A DNA stretch of 64,000 nucleotides, taken from NCBI GenBank assembly GCA_009823395.1, contig CM020514.1:12507466-12571465 (forward strand). Direction: 5' to 3'. A program made the translations under genes and the position numbers. The DNA is from Thamnaconus septentrionalis. Lineage: Eukaryota; Chordata; Actinopteri; Tetraodontiformes; Monacanthidae. The notes beneath the pieces were generated by a model that saw only the letters and a program-made list of their open reading frames with translations, made no database searches and had not been told where the DNA came from. The number at the start of each line of letters is the position of its first letter. Within the stretch, counting starts at the first letter, position 1. This document shows positions 1 through 36,502 of this stretch, piece after piece.

Positions 1-2866
1 GGGAAGGAGGAAGGGGAAAAAAAGACTCATTTATTTTCTTTACAACGGAGCAGAATGAGCGCCAAGTGCTTCATTTCATTTGGGTGATAAAGTTTTGAAT
101 AATTAAGCAGCCGTCTGGCTTTAGCGAGCTCATTTCAGCCAACTCCCAAACATCACATGCCGCACATTCACAGGCAGTGCCCGTATTCAGAGCCGGTGAA
201 TGAATGGGGTCTGCGTCAAATTATTCCGAACAAACACACCGAGCTGTGGAATGCCAAAACGGGAATTAAGAATTAATTTGTGGGCTAATTGTGATGCAAA
301 TGCAGGCAGGATGAGTACCCCACCACCACCACCAAAAAAAAATTCTAATTCACATTTGCTATTCTTGTGATCTTGCGGCGGGTTTGGGAAAAATCGCCCG
401 AAGTGATCCAGTTTGCTCCAGATAGAAACATCACACGCACTCTCGTAATCCCAGCACGTTAGTAGCATGCACGTCGCTCGTGGAGGGCGGCCACGCGAGA
501 GTGAACTGTCTGGCCGAGTGAAATCAACCAAACTCCGCGTCCACTCAATTAGCCGTCGCATTTATTGCGCTGATGTATATTTATTGGCCCAACGATGGCG
601 ATCTGCGCTGCGGCCGGCGTTCGATGAACTACGCGGAAAAATGATTTTCGCCTTATTGTTCGAGGCCGACGAGGGAGATTCTGCAGTTTCTACGAGCGAA
701 ACCAGGAATCTGAGTTCTGACTCGTTAACGTCACAGCAAATCAAGGCGCCAGTCATGAGGCTTTTCTGGAAGCCACAGCAGGATCTCATCGCTCACCTGG
801 TGAGCGATGAGATTTTGATGCTTGTAATTCTTACGGTGTAACTCAATATGATAATATCTTTTTTTTATGGAGTTTTTTTTATGTGTGTCACGGCCGTTTC
901 ACCTGTGGCTACGCTGTTAACTGTGTTTTGAACAAGTCGGTTTATGTAAATAAAGCCAACATGCCATGGGACTAAGCATGGAAATTAGCCAGTGGCTGCA
1001 GTCCTGCATATTTACATATAAATTCAGTAATATGTCTTGTTTTTAATACATGAATAAAAGTTATATTAAAAAATGCATGTGAAACACGTGGAAGATACAA
1101 CAAGCAGGAAGTACAGAAAACAGCAAAAAAAACGTTGTTGTTTTTTTGCAGCTTCATAGAGTATCTTTGGAAAATTGTGTGCAGTTGCTCCTCTGGAGTC
1201 CGAGGACAAAAAAAAAAAAAGGTCTTAACATGGATATCGTGTTGTGTCTTTGCAGGTGTTAAGGTAATATAGCAGAATTTCAGTGTGAGTGGCTTTCTTA
1301 TAAGCATTGGAGATAAGCTGCATTTATGTGATGGGTTTAAAAAAAAAACGACAATTGTTTTGTTTGGAGTAAATACAAGCTCAACGTAAGAGATTCTAGT
1401 GTTAAAAAAGTGGCCTTTCTCCTCTATTCCCCCTTTTCCTACTTTTCACCCTTTAGGATCAGAGGCTGTCTAGTCATCTCAAAACTGTCCAGCTGGCCTC
1501 AGCAACCCTACACATTGAACACAGCCAGCGGAAAACTAGCAATTTTCAACATGACGGCGACAGAGGCTCTTTATCTTCTAATCACGTACATATGTTTTGC
1601 AGGGGGCCTTTCCTCCGCTGGTTGCGCACGTGGCACCAGTCAACATCTGGCCGCCCGCTGACCGTGTTCATTATGCAGGTTGCGCATGCTGTCCGTGGGA
1701 AATATCAATTTGTCACAGTTTGCTCTCCAGTCCTTGACTTCACTCCAGTCGCTCAACAATTAGTCAACAAGTCAGGGAACCGGTGTGCGTGCTTCCGTGT
1801 GCGAGAGAGAAAAGTGCTTTCATAAACGGAGAAGGGTATGAATATTAAAAGCGGCCCAGATGCCGGCCCCCGCTGCACCACACACGCACTTACCAGTTAA
1901 ATGGGTTTGCATTTCATTTGCCGGCCCATTTAGAATGCAGCGTCTCTAGTGGTGCAACACCTGGTCCTATTAGCATAGCGCACAAATCCACATTCTGCCA
2001 TCTGCGGCGATGATGTCAGCACCCCGCTCGGGTAACCGGTACCACCTCGACGTCGGCGGTGATGGACTAGAAACAAGGAGGCTGATGAAGGAAGGAGGGG
2101 GCGGAGAGGAGCAAGGAGGAGAAGAGGAGGTGGAAAATCGCCAGCGCAGCCGCAATACCGCCGCCAGCCAGCGCTCCCCCGAGCAGCGGTGGGGACGAGG
2201 AGGACGGAGACAGGCCGCGCGCCGCAACTCCTCTGTACCGCCGCTGGCTAATTGTGGAGCTGAGGAAGGGACGACCAGCTGTTCACACGCGGCGTATGCC
2301 ATTAGGCTAATATTGCACATTAGCGCCAGGAATATTTACCTTCCATCGCACTGGTGCACGTGCAACAGTGTGCGTAGGAATTTACCGGGGCCTCTGGAAA
2401 GACATTTTGTCCCCTGTGTTTTCGTCGCGGCAACACACGCCGCCACACTGGATGGACACACGTTACGCAACTAAATGTTCTTTCACTTCTTCGCTCTAGA
2501 CGTAAGAGTCTTTTTAGCATCTGCTCAGCATCGTTATGGAAAACATATTGTATGATTATACCTTATAATATCCTGAAATATTGCAGGCGTCATAATTGTT
2601 TTAGCTTGTTTGTTTTTTTTCACTCAAACCAGAATGGACCACAATTAGCCTCATTATTGTTGCCTGTGGCGTATTTTGCTTAGGTTTAGATGTAATTAGG
2701 CTTTCAGTTACTTGTGCCTGCTTCCATTTTATGCACCAAACACTACAAATTATTGTGGAGGCCTGAATGCAGGAAGAAGCTACCTGGTCCACCAGCTCAG
2801 GACCCTTTGATTGCTGCAGCAGAGTGATCAAACTCAATAAAAAAGGGGGCCAGAAGCGATTTCTCA

Positions 2867-2880
2867 CCACTAGAGGGCGC
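2867..2880 (+). promoter_or_regulatory. CTCF-like binding site
   Basis: The sequence CCACTAGAGGGCGC fits the degenerate CTCF core CCASYAGRKGGCRS at every position. By hand calculation that pattern is expected about 0.03 times in 64 kb on both strands at uniform base composition. It points rightwards, towards VWC2L. Occupancy is not shown by sequence alone. Confidence 0.5.
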
Positions 2881-5800
2881 TGCTGAGCACTGCATGTCAA
2901 CCAAAAGCCCCACCTCCTCTCATCATCATCACTATGCCCCCTGCCTTGCCTGGTACGCAAAGGAACAAACACACTGAGTGTGCAAGGAAAATGTCCGATG
3001 AGGATATAAGCATATGGTGCCGCGCGAGATGCTAACGTTGGCTAAAATTATGCTGGATAATTTTATGAGGTTGTTTGCACCGCTCCCTCATGGCTGTTTC
3101 TCACTATTCATAAAGGTGGTGATTTTAAAAAGTTTCAACACGCGTCCTCGGACATACTGGCAGTGGCGATGTAGGAGTTCAGGTACAGCAGCTTCAAGCG
3201 GACGGATTTGACTGCAGGAGGGATCACCGATGTTTGCGGGTGGCTAGGCAAAGTGGGGCAAACTTGCATGAAATGACAGCTGAATGGCAGCAAGAACCAG
3301 AAAGCTCTTTTAAGTTTGGCGGCTGATCGATGGGCGGCTAAAGGTGAACGTTGCGCTGGATGCCAGGGAGCCCGTCGGTGTCAGTGGAAGCTTGCTGAGT
3401 TTGGACCCTGTCAACCCGGTCGGACTTTCTCTTCAAACTATTTTTCCGTCACAATGTGTCGCCTGGTTGATTCCGGTGTTTGAAGAACTGCCGGGAAGAA
3501 GGGTTGTTTTTTTTTTTGCACTCTCCCTTGGCAGAAACCTAATAATCAAAAAGAACTGCAGTATAATGAGAGGTCGCAAAACACTTGTTGAGCTTCGACC
3601 CGACGAACGAACTCAGCATTGGCGTCGTCCCCGGAAAGTATCCACTGATGCTCTTCATTGTGCGTGTGCAGTAAACATGAGCCAACAGATTTGTTTTTTT
3701 TCTCCTGTTGACGCCCTGTCGTGCCTGGCTGGGGCTAAAAACTAATTAGACCCGTTCGCCAGCAGCGTAGGGCAGCATTACTTCTGAAGGTTATTTGTGA
3801 TGTGATACAGTTAGCGCCAGTAAAAAGTTTTCTCGTTAACTCATTAGAGGACCAAACACAACCCAGTTCACCAGTCGTTGATGGATTTTTTTAAATAAAA
3901 ATAACTGTTGTTTGAAAGGTCCTAATTATGAAAAAAAAAAAAAAAAGTTGGACTAATGCTTGGGAAAGAAAGAAAGAAAGAAATACCGCAAGTGTTTATA
4001 CAGTCAGTGAACCCAGCACTTTGTGATGTCACAAAAGGCACTGACACCCACATCCAGGTGTGCAAGACTCTCTAAGGACCGCCCTTCCAAAACATGTGGG
4101 CGGAGCCAGCAAAACATTAACCCTACCAGGAAAGTGAGTGGGTTTTTTTTGTGCAAGGCTGTAAACACAGGGCTAAACATGCTGCTTTCTGGAGAGAGAG
4201 CTTGTGTTTATGGGGGCTGATTTATCGTGACAGGCTGTGTCAACAAGTCGACGCGTAAAAATGTAAACGAACAGCATGTGCGTAACTGAAAAATCATTCC
4301 TTTTATCCACTTCTGACCTTTTTACAGCCAAGGCTGAACGGCCGTAATGAAAGAAAATAAACACATATTGATGTGGGAAGCCTGTAATTTGGAATGTATG
4401 GCGACCAGGGATTTAATTAATTCCGAGCAGCCACAAAACATAAGATGAGACGGACGTCTCTTTTTTTAATTTGCCGGGGTTTTCATTCCCTTTCGCTTTC
4501 ATTACACCCTGCGGCGTCGCGATGTGTGCTGCTCTTGGACGGTTCTCTGTTGCCACAGCAGCGGCGGCGGCGGCGGCGGTTGGCCGCCTCTCCTCCCCGC
4601 CTCCAACCGGCTTTAATGAGGGTCAAACGCTGCAGACGCAAATTTCCATGCGTTCGATTTCCCTGGCCAACCTGTCCCTGCTTACGACAACAAACGTGAC
4701 AGTGCGGCGGACGTGTTTTGTTTCCCGTTGTTTTGTTTTTCCTCTCGGGCCGAAAGCTCCGCGACGTTAACTAACCACAATACATCAATTTTCAGAGGGG
4801 ACAGATTTTCTTCCAAGCAAACAAATGTTGCGGTAACGGCTTTGTAAAAAAGAGTTTAGACACCCACTGATCACGATCAGGCATCTACCATCTTCAACAA
4901 AGACCTAAAAAATCTTTCTTATTCAGTGCTGCTGTATGTCTAATAGCCCGAAAACAAAAAAACAGGGCTCAGAACTCCCAACTGTTGCACATCGACACAA
5001 GTTGTCAACAACAAACATGAAAATGTGGTCCAACGGCGGTGAAGGGCGCCATTATGCGCTTTACATCCCGGGAGGTTTTGCGTAATTACCACTGAATCCA
5101 TTAGACTGGTGACTGACACCCTCCGACGGCCTTTGTATGTCGCGGCAATCAATGTAATTGGCTGCCAAGTGTTGGCCAGCAGCACACAATGCACATCTAC
5201 GCCCCAACCCCCAACATCCCCCACCCGCTCCATCTGAGCGTGCTCGAGTAATCACTGGTGTTTGTGTCGCAAACGCAGCCAATTGTTAGACAATAACTCC
5301 GGTGAAGTGCGAGCTGCCTGCAGCAAGACTGTAGAATATCAGGATTTATCAATGCCTTTCTTTGGGAAATCTGGCTTTTTCAAACTGTTGCTTGCTGGGA
5401 AATCGTATAAATTAGTGAATCTGAACGAAGAAATCATTTAGGACTCAGACAAAGTTTGCGTTTCGCACTAATAATGCAGATGAACTTCTGGGAGGTGCAC
5501 ACATTCTTTACATAACTCGTGTTTCATACATACCTTCAAAAAAACACACAGCTTCACCGTGAACTCTGCCCCCCGTAGGAAGATTCCAGCACTGCGACCT
5601 CCCGCTGACTTTTTGCCCTGCAAACTCCCACATTACACCAGCGCCTCCAGAAATAACGCCGGGTTGGTCGGGGAGCAAAGGGTCACCGACCAGACTGCAG
5701 GTCTTGATGCGATGAGAAAACCATCTCACTATCTGACATGATTGAAATAAGCAAGTTTGTTAGTTTCCCTTTTTATTTTATTTGCTGAATTTCTTGGGAC

Positions 5801-7234
5801 TTCAACTTTTATTGACTTAAAGTTAATTTGTTCTGAACGTTCATCATAAATGTTTGTTGTTGCTGAATTTGATAAAAGCAGTTGTTGAAACTAAACTTTA
5901 GGTAGTTTTTAGTTTTTAGAGTCACGCTTCATGAATATACCATCATTTTTTAAATAACCTGGATTAAATGAATTTTCTAGTGGCAATCCGTGTTAAATTT
6001 TAAATCTGCATTCAAATCTTTCTAATACAACAAACAATCTGAGAAATAGAGACACAGGACAGCTTCTGATTGCTCTTCCAGAGTGAAGGAACCAGAGGTT
6101 CCCGTCAGCCTCCGTGTCCCTTCGCGCTCACACACACAGATCCAGTCTTGGAGCGAACTGTAGGCGAACACCGCGAGAGGTGAGTGAAAACCAGGAGGCG
6201 CCATTGAGATCGTGGTTTTCCCATTTCAACAGATGAGATGAGAGGAAAAGTGACAGACGGAAACTAATATTCAGGCGTGGCCAGACTGAAAATACGCACC
6301 GATGGAATTTTTTTTTATTTTACTTTTTTGAGAGCAGAGGGAGCAGTTTTAATAAACTGAGATATTACTGATCCGAAAAGCTTTGATATCACCACATCCT
6401 CGGCGTTGATGGCATTCATTCGGTTCACCGATGACTCATTCATTCACTGAATCGCACACGTGTGACCCCTCACCTGCCACCTTTAAATTGAGAAACCCGC
6501 TGCAATTCACTTGATTTATACGCCAAACTGTCCCTCAACCCCCATGACTCTGTCTCTCTCTCTCCACTTCAACCCTATTTTCATGTCTATACCGGCGGAG
6601 TCATTAAGAGGCAACCAACCAGGGCCATGCAGTCTCGGCGCCCCCCTTCCCCACCACCCTCCACCCTCCACCCCCACCTCCGAGCTCACGGCGGCGGCGG
6701 TGGCAGCGTCCTCGTCGCCTTTGGAGAAAGTGAATCAGAGAGTCTCTCCAGCTCCCCTGTGGGAGAAGAAGAGAGCTCTTATTCTAACTCGGTGGAAAAT
6801 GCCAGGCGCCCACAGGGGCGCCGTTCCACACAGCTGGGCTAATAAGTATCACAGGGAGACCCACCATCCAGCAGCAAAGTGAGAGCAAGAGTGTGGATTT
6901 CTTCCCCCCATCGTTCTGCCGCTACGCCGAGCTGACTCACCCTCCAACCCTCCCTCCCTCCCCCCTCAACAAAAAAAACAAAAAAACTCGATGACTCTCT
7001 TTCCCCTTTGCACCACAATGGCTATTTGAAAGTCTTGAACCACTGTGCCATGTAATGCAGGATGTGGTTTATGGGACCGCGGAGGGGAAAGTGGGATGGG
7101 GTGAAACATTCAGCAGCTCTGCTCGGGAAGTCGGCCTCCGACGGGAAAAGCACCGCTAGCAACGTGAAAAAGCCTCTACGGGTTGCGTTTGCGATATATT
7201 TAGAAACTAAGGAATGAGGAAATCGAAAAAAATC

Positions 7235-7345
7235 TTATTAGCCGCTCTTAATTTTTCATTTTCTTTCATTTTCCACTGGCAACAACATGCAGAGCAAGGC
7301 GGCGAGCGTCTATAAGATGATTTAATTGCAAATGCATTTATCATA
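7235..7345. promoter_or_regulatory. Candidate conserved non-coding element
   Basis: This AT-rich block is not a simple repeat. It has several homeodomain/POU/Cdx-like cores close together: a TTTAATTGCAAAT segment, then ATGCATTTATCATAATAAGG. Its base composition differs from the GC-rich flanks and it has no coding potential. Such blocks upstream of vertebrate developmental genes are often enhancers. Conservation could not be checked, so this is a hypothesis. Confidence 0.25.
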
Positions 7346-8224
7346 ATAAGGCGACAAAAAAAAAGAGAAAGACTTTAGCAAGCGCGGAAAGTATCTGCGG
7401 GAGTTTTTAAGCGGCGCGCGGATCAGCAAGACAGACACAAATTCCCATTGTGACGCAGTCGAATCAGCGGGGGATTGCAGGAGCTCAAGCCACGGATTAA
7501 ATTTGTCACGCTGGAAAAAAAAAATTGTACTTGTGGTGTTAATTCAAAGCCCGGCGCCGAGCACTTTTAGCGAGCGAGAGGCGTCGCCGAGTTGTTTAAT
7601 GTGAATTTTCCCTGCGATAGACACTGACGCAGTGCCCCCCCATTCTGGCTTTATTAAGCATAACCTATTTCCATGGAAGAGGGGAAATGTGCGCCTCGCT
7701 AACACAAAAGTCTGGATTTGCCTCAGGCTGGCTTCCCCTCCCACTATCTGTTTTCTACTCTGCCTCCTTTTCTTGCCCCCCACCTCTCCCCCCACCTTCT
7801 GCTCCAGCTCACCCAGCTCTCCCCCGGACTGCCACTCACTTAAATACATTAGCATGAATAGCCGCGGCCAGATATAAAGGAACCAGGACCTGCGCGGAGG
7901 CAATAAATGTATCCCTAATGGACGAGGCATTACAGTATTTGGTAGCCAGGGGTTCAGATGACGTGGAGGTGGAGGCGGAGGTGGCGCGGGGGCGAATTGA
8001 GGAGTTCACGTTCCATTAGCTGGGTTGAATAAGGAAGCCATAGGCTCACATCAGACGGCAACAAAGATGCGAACAGGCCCTGGTTAAGGAGGTAAAAAAA
8101 ATAAAAAGAAAAGCAGCCGTATGAAAGCTCCGTCACGCCAAGAACCACTCGGTCCGCCCGTCCACCAGCCTGCCAACCAGGAGCGAGACACAGGCAGCGC
8201 GTTAACAGCGGCGGCCGCCTCGTC

Positions 8225-8385
8225 CGACACATCTTGTTATTTTGTATCATCCACCCCATGTTTTCCGTGAGCCGGAGTGAAGGCTTAATGGAGCATGGCG
8301 TGCCCGGGCAGACAGCACGCCTCACAATGGGGCCCAAGTGCAATGTCAGATTTAATAAATGATACATAAATATATGTGCTTGTTC
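8225..8385. promoter_or_regulatory. Candidate conserved non-coding element
   Basis: A non-repetitive block contains a TGTCA (Meis/TALE-type) core followed within about 20 bases by an AAATGATACATAAAT POU/Hox-like segment. There is no open frame of note. It lies about 3 kb upstream of the proposed first exon of VWC2L. Enhancer function is inferred only from composition and position. Confidence 0.25.
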
Positions 8386-10158
8386 TTGCCACGCGGCGAC
8401 GAGTGGCGGAGGTGGAGAAAAAGAGGAGGAGGTGGTGGGAAGATGAGAGGCGTTACAAAACCGCGAGTGTTGCCGGGTTGCTGGGAGGAAAAGCAGGTCA
8501 GAGGCTGAGATGTTTCTCCCAGGGAGAGTTTGTAGTAATGTTTGTTCTCAGGATCCGGGTTCTGAGAATCCAGACCTTTGCTACCTGGTAAATTCCCAAT
8601 GAAAAATCAGACACTGCAGCCTCGTTCCAGGTAGCGGACAGCGTGAGCGTGGCTTCATGTGCTGCCTCGATTTCAGTTTTCTCTGTGTTTTTTGAGAATC
8701 CAAGCTTTGCCACTGGGAAAATTCTGAAAGAAAATCCAATATGGCAGCACCTCCTGTACAGGCAGCCTACCTAGATAATGTCCACTGCCAGAGTGCAGGG
8801 CAGGTGGGACCTTAAGCATCTGTCTCTTCTGCTGTAGCTAACCTATGTCTGCAAAGTGCTGCTGCAAAAAAACACCAGAGTGGTCATATTCCTCCTGGAT
8901 TCAACAACAGCCTCGACTTGAGCTGTAAAATCCAGTCCAGCTATCAGACACCAGCTTGCCAATATCCATCATGCACACAAGGATCCCCGTGTGTAAAAAC
9001 ACTGTGTCCCAAATGTGAATACAGTCGCTGAAGAATTGTTTAAAAAAAACAAAACATTATTTTTTAAAGAAACAATGATGATTAATGTGCCCGTCTTGGG
9101 CCAAAGCTTAAAAATAAGAAAAAAGCCAAATGGGGAAAAAATAGGATTTTCGAGAGAAAAAAAAAAGTCACAATGGAGTGTTTGATGTTATTAACAGTCT
9201 GGTGAGAGCAAGGTGCGAAACGCGGCCCGATGAAGCCGAATGCAAATGTGAAGCGGAGCGTGCGGTGGAAAATCCACTGGCAGCGTGAAAGCGCGTTGAG
9301 AAAACACGCCCCCCTCATTCCTGGAGAGGCAAATAAAATAGAAGTCGGCGGCGTCGACGCGGTTTGCCCTCCCGCGTCTGCCTGCTAAACGTCTCAATCG
9401 ACACACTAATTACGCACTCCGCCCGCGTGAACGGAAACTTGACAAAATGCCGCTTGCCACAGGTTTCACTTGTGATTGACGCTTTTTTTTCTTTTCCCGC
9501 CTACTGCGTTTCGAGCACCTGCCACTTCTTGGTGATAAATAACCCCTGCACCACCTCCAACCCCTCGGATGACACTTGGCTGCACAGTTTTGACACTGTA
9601 ACTGTTACTTTGCTTGAAATATTGTGCACTTTTTTAATGTGTCATTTCTCTCCGGCAGGGTTGAGCTTGCTGCTGGGTTCTGGTTTTCCTAGGGCCGAAA
9701 AAAAAAACCTTCTCACTTTTAATGTCTCCACCCAATTAACTTCTTATCTTTACAACGATCGCCTTCTTCTCCTCCTCCGACATTTAGCGAGCAGTGATGA
9801 GAGGCTGTGGTGTCGGCGGATGCGGGAAGTCGTTTTCTCAGGTGTGTCTCAGATCAGACAGCCGACTTCCGTCTCGGCTCACCCTTTCAAGGTGTCACGC
9901 GCTGAGAGGCGGGCCGGGTGAGGATGAAAAGAATATCCCAAAATGCAATTCCACGTAGGAAATCTAACTTTTTGTTGTCGCTGCTGGTGAGATAAAGTAG
10001 TAATTTGCATAGTGATATTTCTTTTATTATTATGTCAGGAGGTTCATGAAATTTCAAATTGGAAAACGAAAAAGCGTAATTTGCTCATTTTTTTTCTGTT
10101 TATACTTTTGTGTAGCCTGTGAGGAGGCGGGCGCTGCTTTCACTTATTTCTGATTAGC

Positions 10159-10644
10159 CAGTGTTGTTGGATTACTCCATAAAAGTCATCCAACTATGGA
10201 TTACTGATTACTCATTTTAAAAGTAATCTAATTACTTCTTTCACTACTTTGTTTCATAAGTAATCAATTACTAATTACTTTAGTTAAAAAAAATAAAGTA
10301 ACAGTTGCTGAGTGCTTTGGAATGAAATTTAAAAAGTGAAAATTATGCAATTCTAAATATTGCCTCTGTCCTCTTAACATGAATGAATGTTTGCTCTCTG
10401 AACACAAATTGCACATTTCACAGAACAAACTCATGTACAGCACTGGTGGCCCAAATTGTTAAAATAATCTGCGAGAAAAACATTTTGTCGATAATAAAAA
10501 AAGTTACAGAATTGATACTTGATAAAGTAATTATGATATAATTACCAGTTTTGCCAGAGTAATCCCATTACATTACTCCATTATTTAAAAAGTAATTTAA
10601 TTACAGTGGTGGATTACTTAGTAATAAATTACTCGCCAACACTG
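10159..10644. mobile_element. Short non-autonomous inverted-repeat element (hAT-like MITE)
   Basis: The element begins CAGTGTTG and ends CAACACTG, exact inverted 8-mers, and its interior is dominated by repeated TAATTAC/GTAATC motifs, typical of the abundant fish MITE family with CAGTGTTG termini. Its length is 486 bp and there is no transposase frame. Flanking 8-mers (TGATTAGC and TTTAGGCC) are not a clean duplication, so the insertion is old or the target site has decayed. It sits about 1 kb upstream of the proposed VWC2L first exon. Confidence 0.7.
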
Positions 10645-11399
10645 TTTAGGCCTGATTTTCCTCCAGCGGGGTCGACGTTGCGCGGGAAGCCGAGCAGCAG
10701 CTTCTAATCATTACTCAGATAAAGACCACGACTGCACAGCTGTATTGGAACAAGAGGGGCCAGAAGGTTGCCGTTGATAAGGTGCCTGTGATTCTGCATG
10801 GGAATGACTAATTAAGCGCGAGTCTTGGGGGTCTCACTCAGTCATCCGCCCCCAGCCAGTCGGCTCCCGGCCAGTCAGGCAGTGGCCCCTACGGGCTGCT
10901 AGCTGTACAACAAAGCTGAACGCCGCTCTAGGGGGGGGGAAAGGCTCGCTGGATTTGTCTGTTTGCTGTAAGGTCGTCGAAAAGTCAGACCTTCCACCCC
11001 CACCCACTTTTTTCATTTTTTTGCACCACAGAATACCAATAAGCTTGTGGATTGTGTGAAGCACCCGCCAAACAACGGGCGACTTTAGGAGGCACGAGGC
11101 AGGTCGTGCGTGTGAACGTGGCATGCACAAGCACAACATGCTTTGCAAGACACATGGAAGGACAACACCAACAACACTTTCGGCCGCACTCTCCCTCCCC
11201 CATCCCCGCAGCTCCTCCAGGTCAGTTCCTCTCAACCACAAATCATCCTCATCACCAGACTGTTATTATCATCAATATTATCATTCTTTAGAATTGAATT
11301 CTTATCATATGTTTTTGTTTGTATGTTTGTTTGTCTGTTTGTTTGTTTAAAGGACGCAGGCAGCTGGGGGTTGAAATGTGTGGACGACGGGACGCGAGG

Positions 11400-11912
11400 A
11401 TTGCAGTGCGTGCGGGTGACAGCGAGAAGGGAAGGGGGCGCTCTCCCCTCCTGTCCCCACCTCTCTGCCTTTCTGCTCTGCTCTGCTCTGCTCGGTGCAG
11501 GACGCAGGAGACAGTCGCTCTCCAAGGTGCTGAAAGTCGGAGCGCTCCCTTCCACCCTTCGGTCTGAAGCGCCCGCTGCCCACGACCTCTTGCCGACAAT
11601 CGACGACCGAACAGCCATCGACTTGACTGTTTTCTCGCGGACTCTTGTCAACTTCGCCAACCATCTGGATTCCGACCGCTGGATGTACACACGCAAGCGT
11701 AACATGCAACAAGACCGCCGCTGCTGCTGCCGCTGCAGCTGTCTAGAGCTGGACTGCTTCGATGGGAATTAATGAATAGACTCCGGATTCTCAGGGAAGG
11801 CTGCAGGATAGTCCTTTTTTGGTTTCTTAAGAGCTTTGATTTCTGGACTCCGCCTTCTGGACGTGAACTGTGATACTGTCTGCAGGAAAAAAAAAATTGA
11901 ATAAAAAAAAAG
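11400..11912 (+). other. vwc2l: Probable non-coding first exon (5'UTR) of VWC2L; left edge unknown
   Basis: A perfect donor (AG followed by GTGAGT) falls after 11912, downstream of GC-rich, CTG/CTCTG-rich sequence. The next strong acceptor on the strand, a pyrimidine tract ending CTGCAG at 13094, opens the exon with the VWC2L start codon. Vertebrate VWC2L has a non-coding first exon, as far as I recall. The transcription start cannot be placed; no convincing TATA box was seen and the 11400 edge is arbitrary. Several short upstream ATGs occur. RNA evidence would be needed to confirm it. Confidence 0.4.
11450..11503. repeat. CTCTG pentanucleotide-rich tract
   Basis: Four CTGCT/CTCTG units in a row lie in the GC-rich stretch proposed as the VWC2L 5'UTR, ending in GGTGCAG. 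It may be transcribed. Confidence 0.5.
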
Positions 11913-13196
11913 GTGAGTCCGAGGAGCAGCATCGTGAAGCAGAGCTACTTTTGCGCGGATATGGGGTTCTTTGCGCCGGAAAGCGGGAGTCGTCGTCCTT
12001 CCGAGAGGCTTTGCGTTTAATTTGCCCCCCAGAACGTCTTCATCACGACCGAGAGGGAGGATTACAGCGTTCCTGCGGATTGTGGTGAATTTGCAGCCAC
12101 TGGATAAAGTGAAGTTGCTTTTTCTTTTTTGGTCTTTTTTTTTTTTTGGTTCACCGATGTTTTTGATCTGCTCCTGTCGACCCTCGGTGTGTTCAGGCTC
12201 GGTGGGATTCGCAGGATAAAGGAGGCTCTCCGGCGCGCGGTGAGTTGACCGTCCGTGCTGCCTGTCACTGTGGCATTTCAATTGCTCCGTCAAGACACGC
12301 AGGCACTCTGACAGCAAACCATCCCCACCAGGGACGAATGGGCTGCTATAATACCCACCACCACCACCGGCTGGGGGATAATAACAGTGCACCGATGCGT
12401 TAAAAATCACTGCGCATTTATGATGCAGGGCATGTGTTGCAGATGTGCAGATCATCTGTATCTACTACAACTATTATTACTATTGGTGTCTTTGTTTATT
12501 TGGTATCATTGTCGACCTCGTGCAATAAGAGTCGACACTCCGGGCTTCAGTCATATTTTTGCTACCTGTTGTTGGCTTCGGCGGCGTCTCACTTTGACGC
12601 GGCGCAAACGTGTTGCGCGTGCTTTAGTGCGTGAGAGGGGATGATGCCGTGATGGGGTGGGGGGGGGCTCCCAGGCTCCCACACCCACATCAAATTATGA
12701 GCGTTTTAACCTTTTTTTTTCCTCCCAGTGATGCACGCACTCCGATGTCACCTGTCGCCACGTTTCCAGAGCACGTGAATAGTACTGTGCAGCTCGCGGG
12801 TTTCTCTCTCTCTCTCTCTTTTACCCCGCTGCTCTTTGAGGCATAAATGGCTTTAGCCTGTTGAGCGAGCCGCAGCGGGGAGTCCCATTTGTGTCCCCCC
12901 AGGATGATGGATAACGACTAAATAAACTTGAATGGTCATTTTACAGACCGATGGATGTAGTGGGACACGATAACAAAAAAAAAAAAAAAAAAAGACCTCA
13001 TGGGGGTGGGGTGGGGGCGAGGGTGGGGGCAGGTTTGTGAGAATCTTTGAATCATCATCCATCATCTCCTATTTTTTTCCCGCTCCTACTGCAGTCTATA
13101 TTTCCTCAAGTGATGAAGATGATGCCGATGACGATAACGAAGCGCAGGACGGATCCGGAGGGGAGCCCGGGGACGGCAGCCGCGCAGTCTTGTTGA

Positions 13197-36502
<23,306 letters not shown>

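Larger units (their letters stand above)
1..11399. other. Upstream intergenic DNA, no gene recognised
   Basis: No exon with a recognisable protein match was found on either strand; the open frames here are short and have no domain signature. The stretch alternates GC-rich, unstructured DNA with AT-rich blocks carrying homeodomain-type cores (TAATTA, ATTAG, TTTAAT). It also holds a CTCF-like site (2867-2880), a short CGG run near 4560-4580, a GAAA run near 3967 and a MITE (10159-10644). Because it precedes a developmentally expressed gene, cis-regulatory function is likely, but that is inference. Confidence 0.6.

Noticed and set aside
11143..11772. 209-codon open frame over the proposed first exon
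   Set aside because: It runs through a GTTT microsatellite and lacks similarity; the region is better read as 5'UTR.
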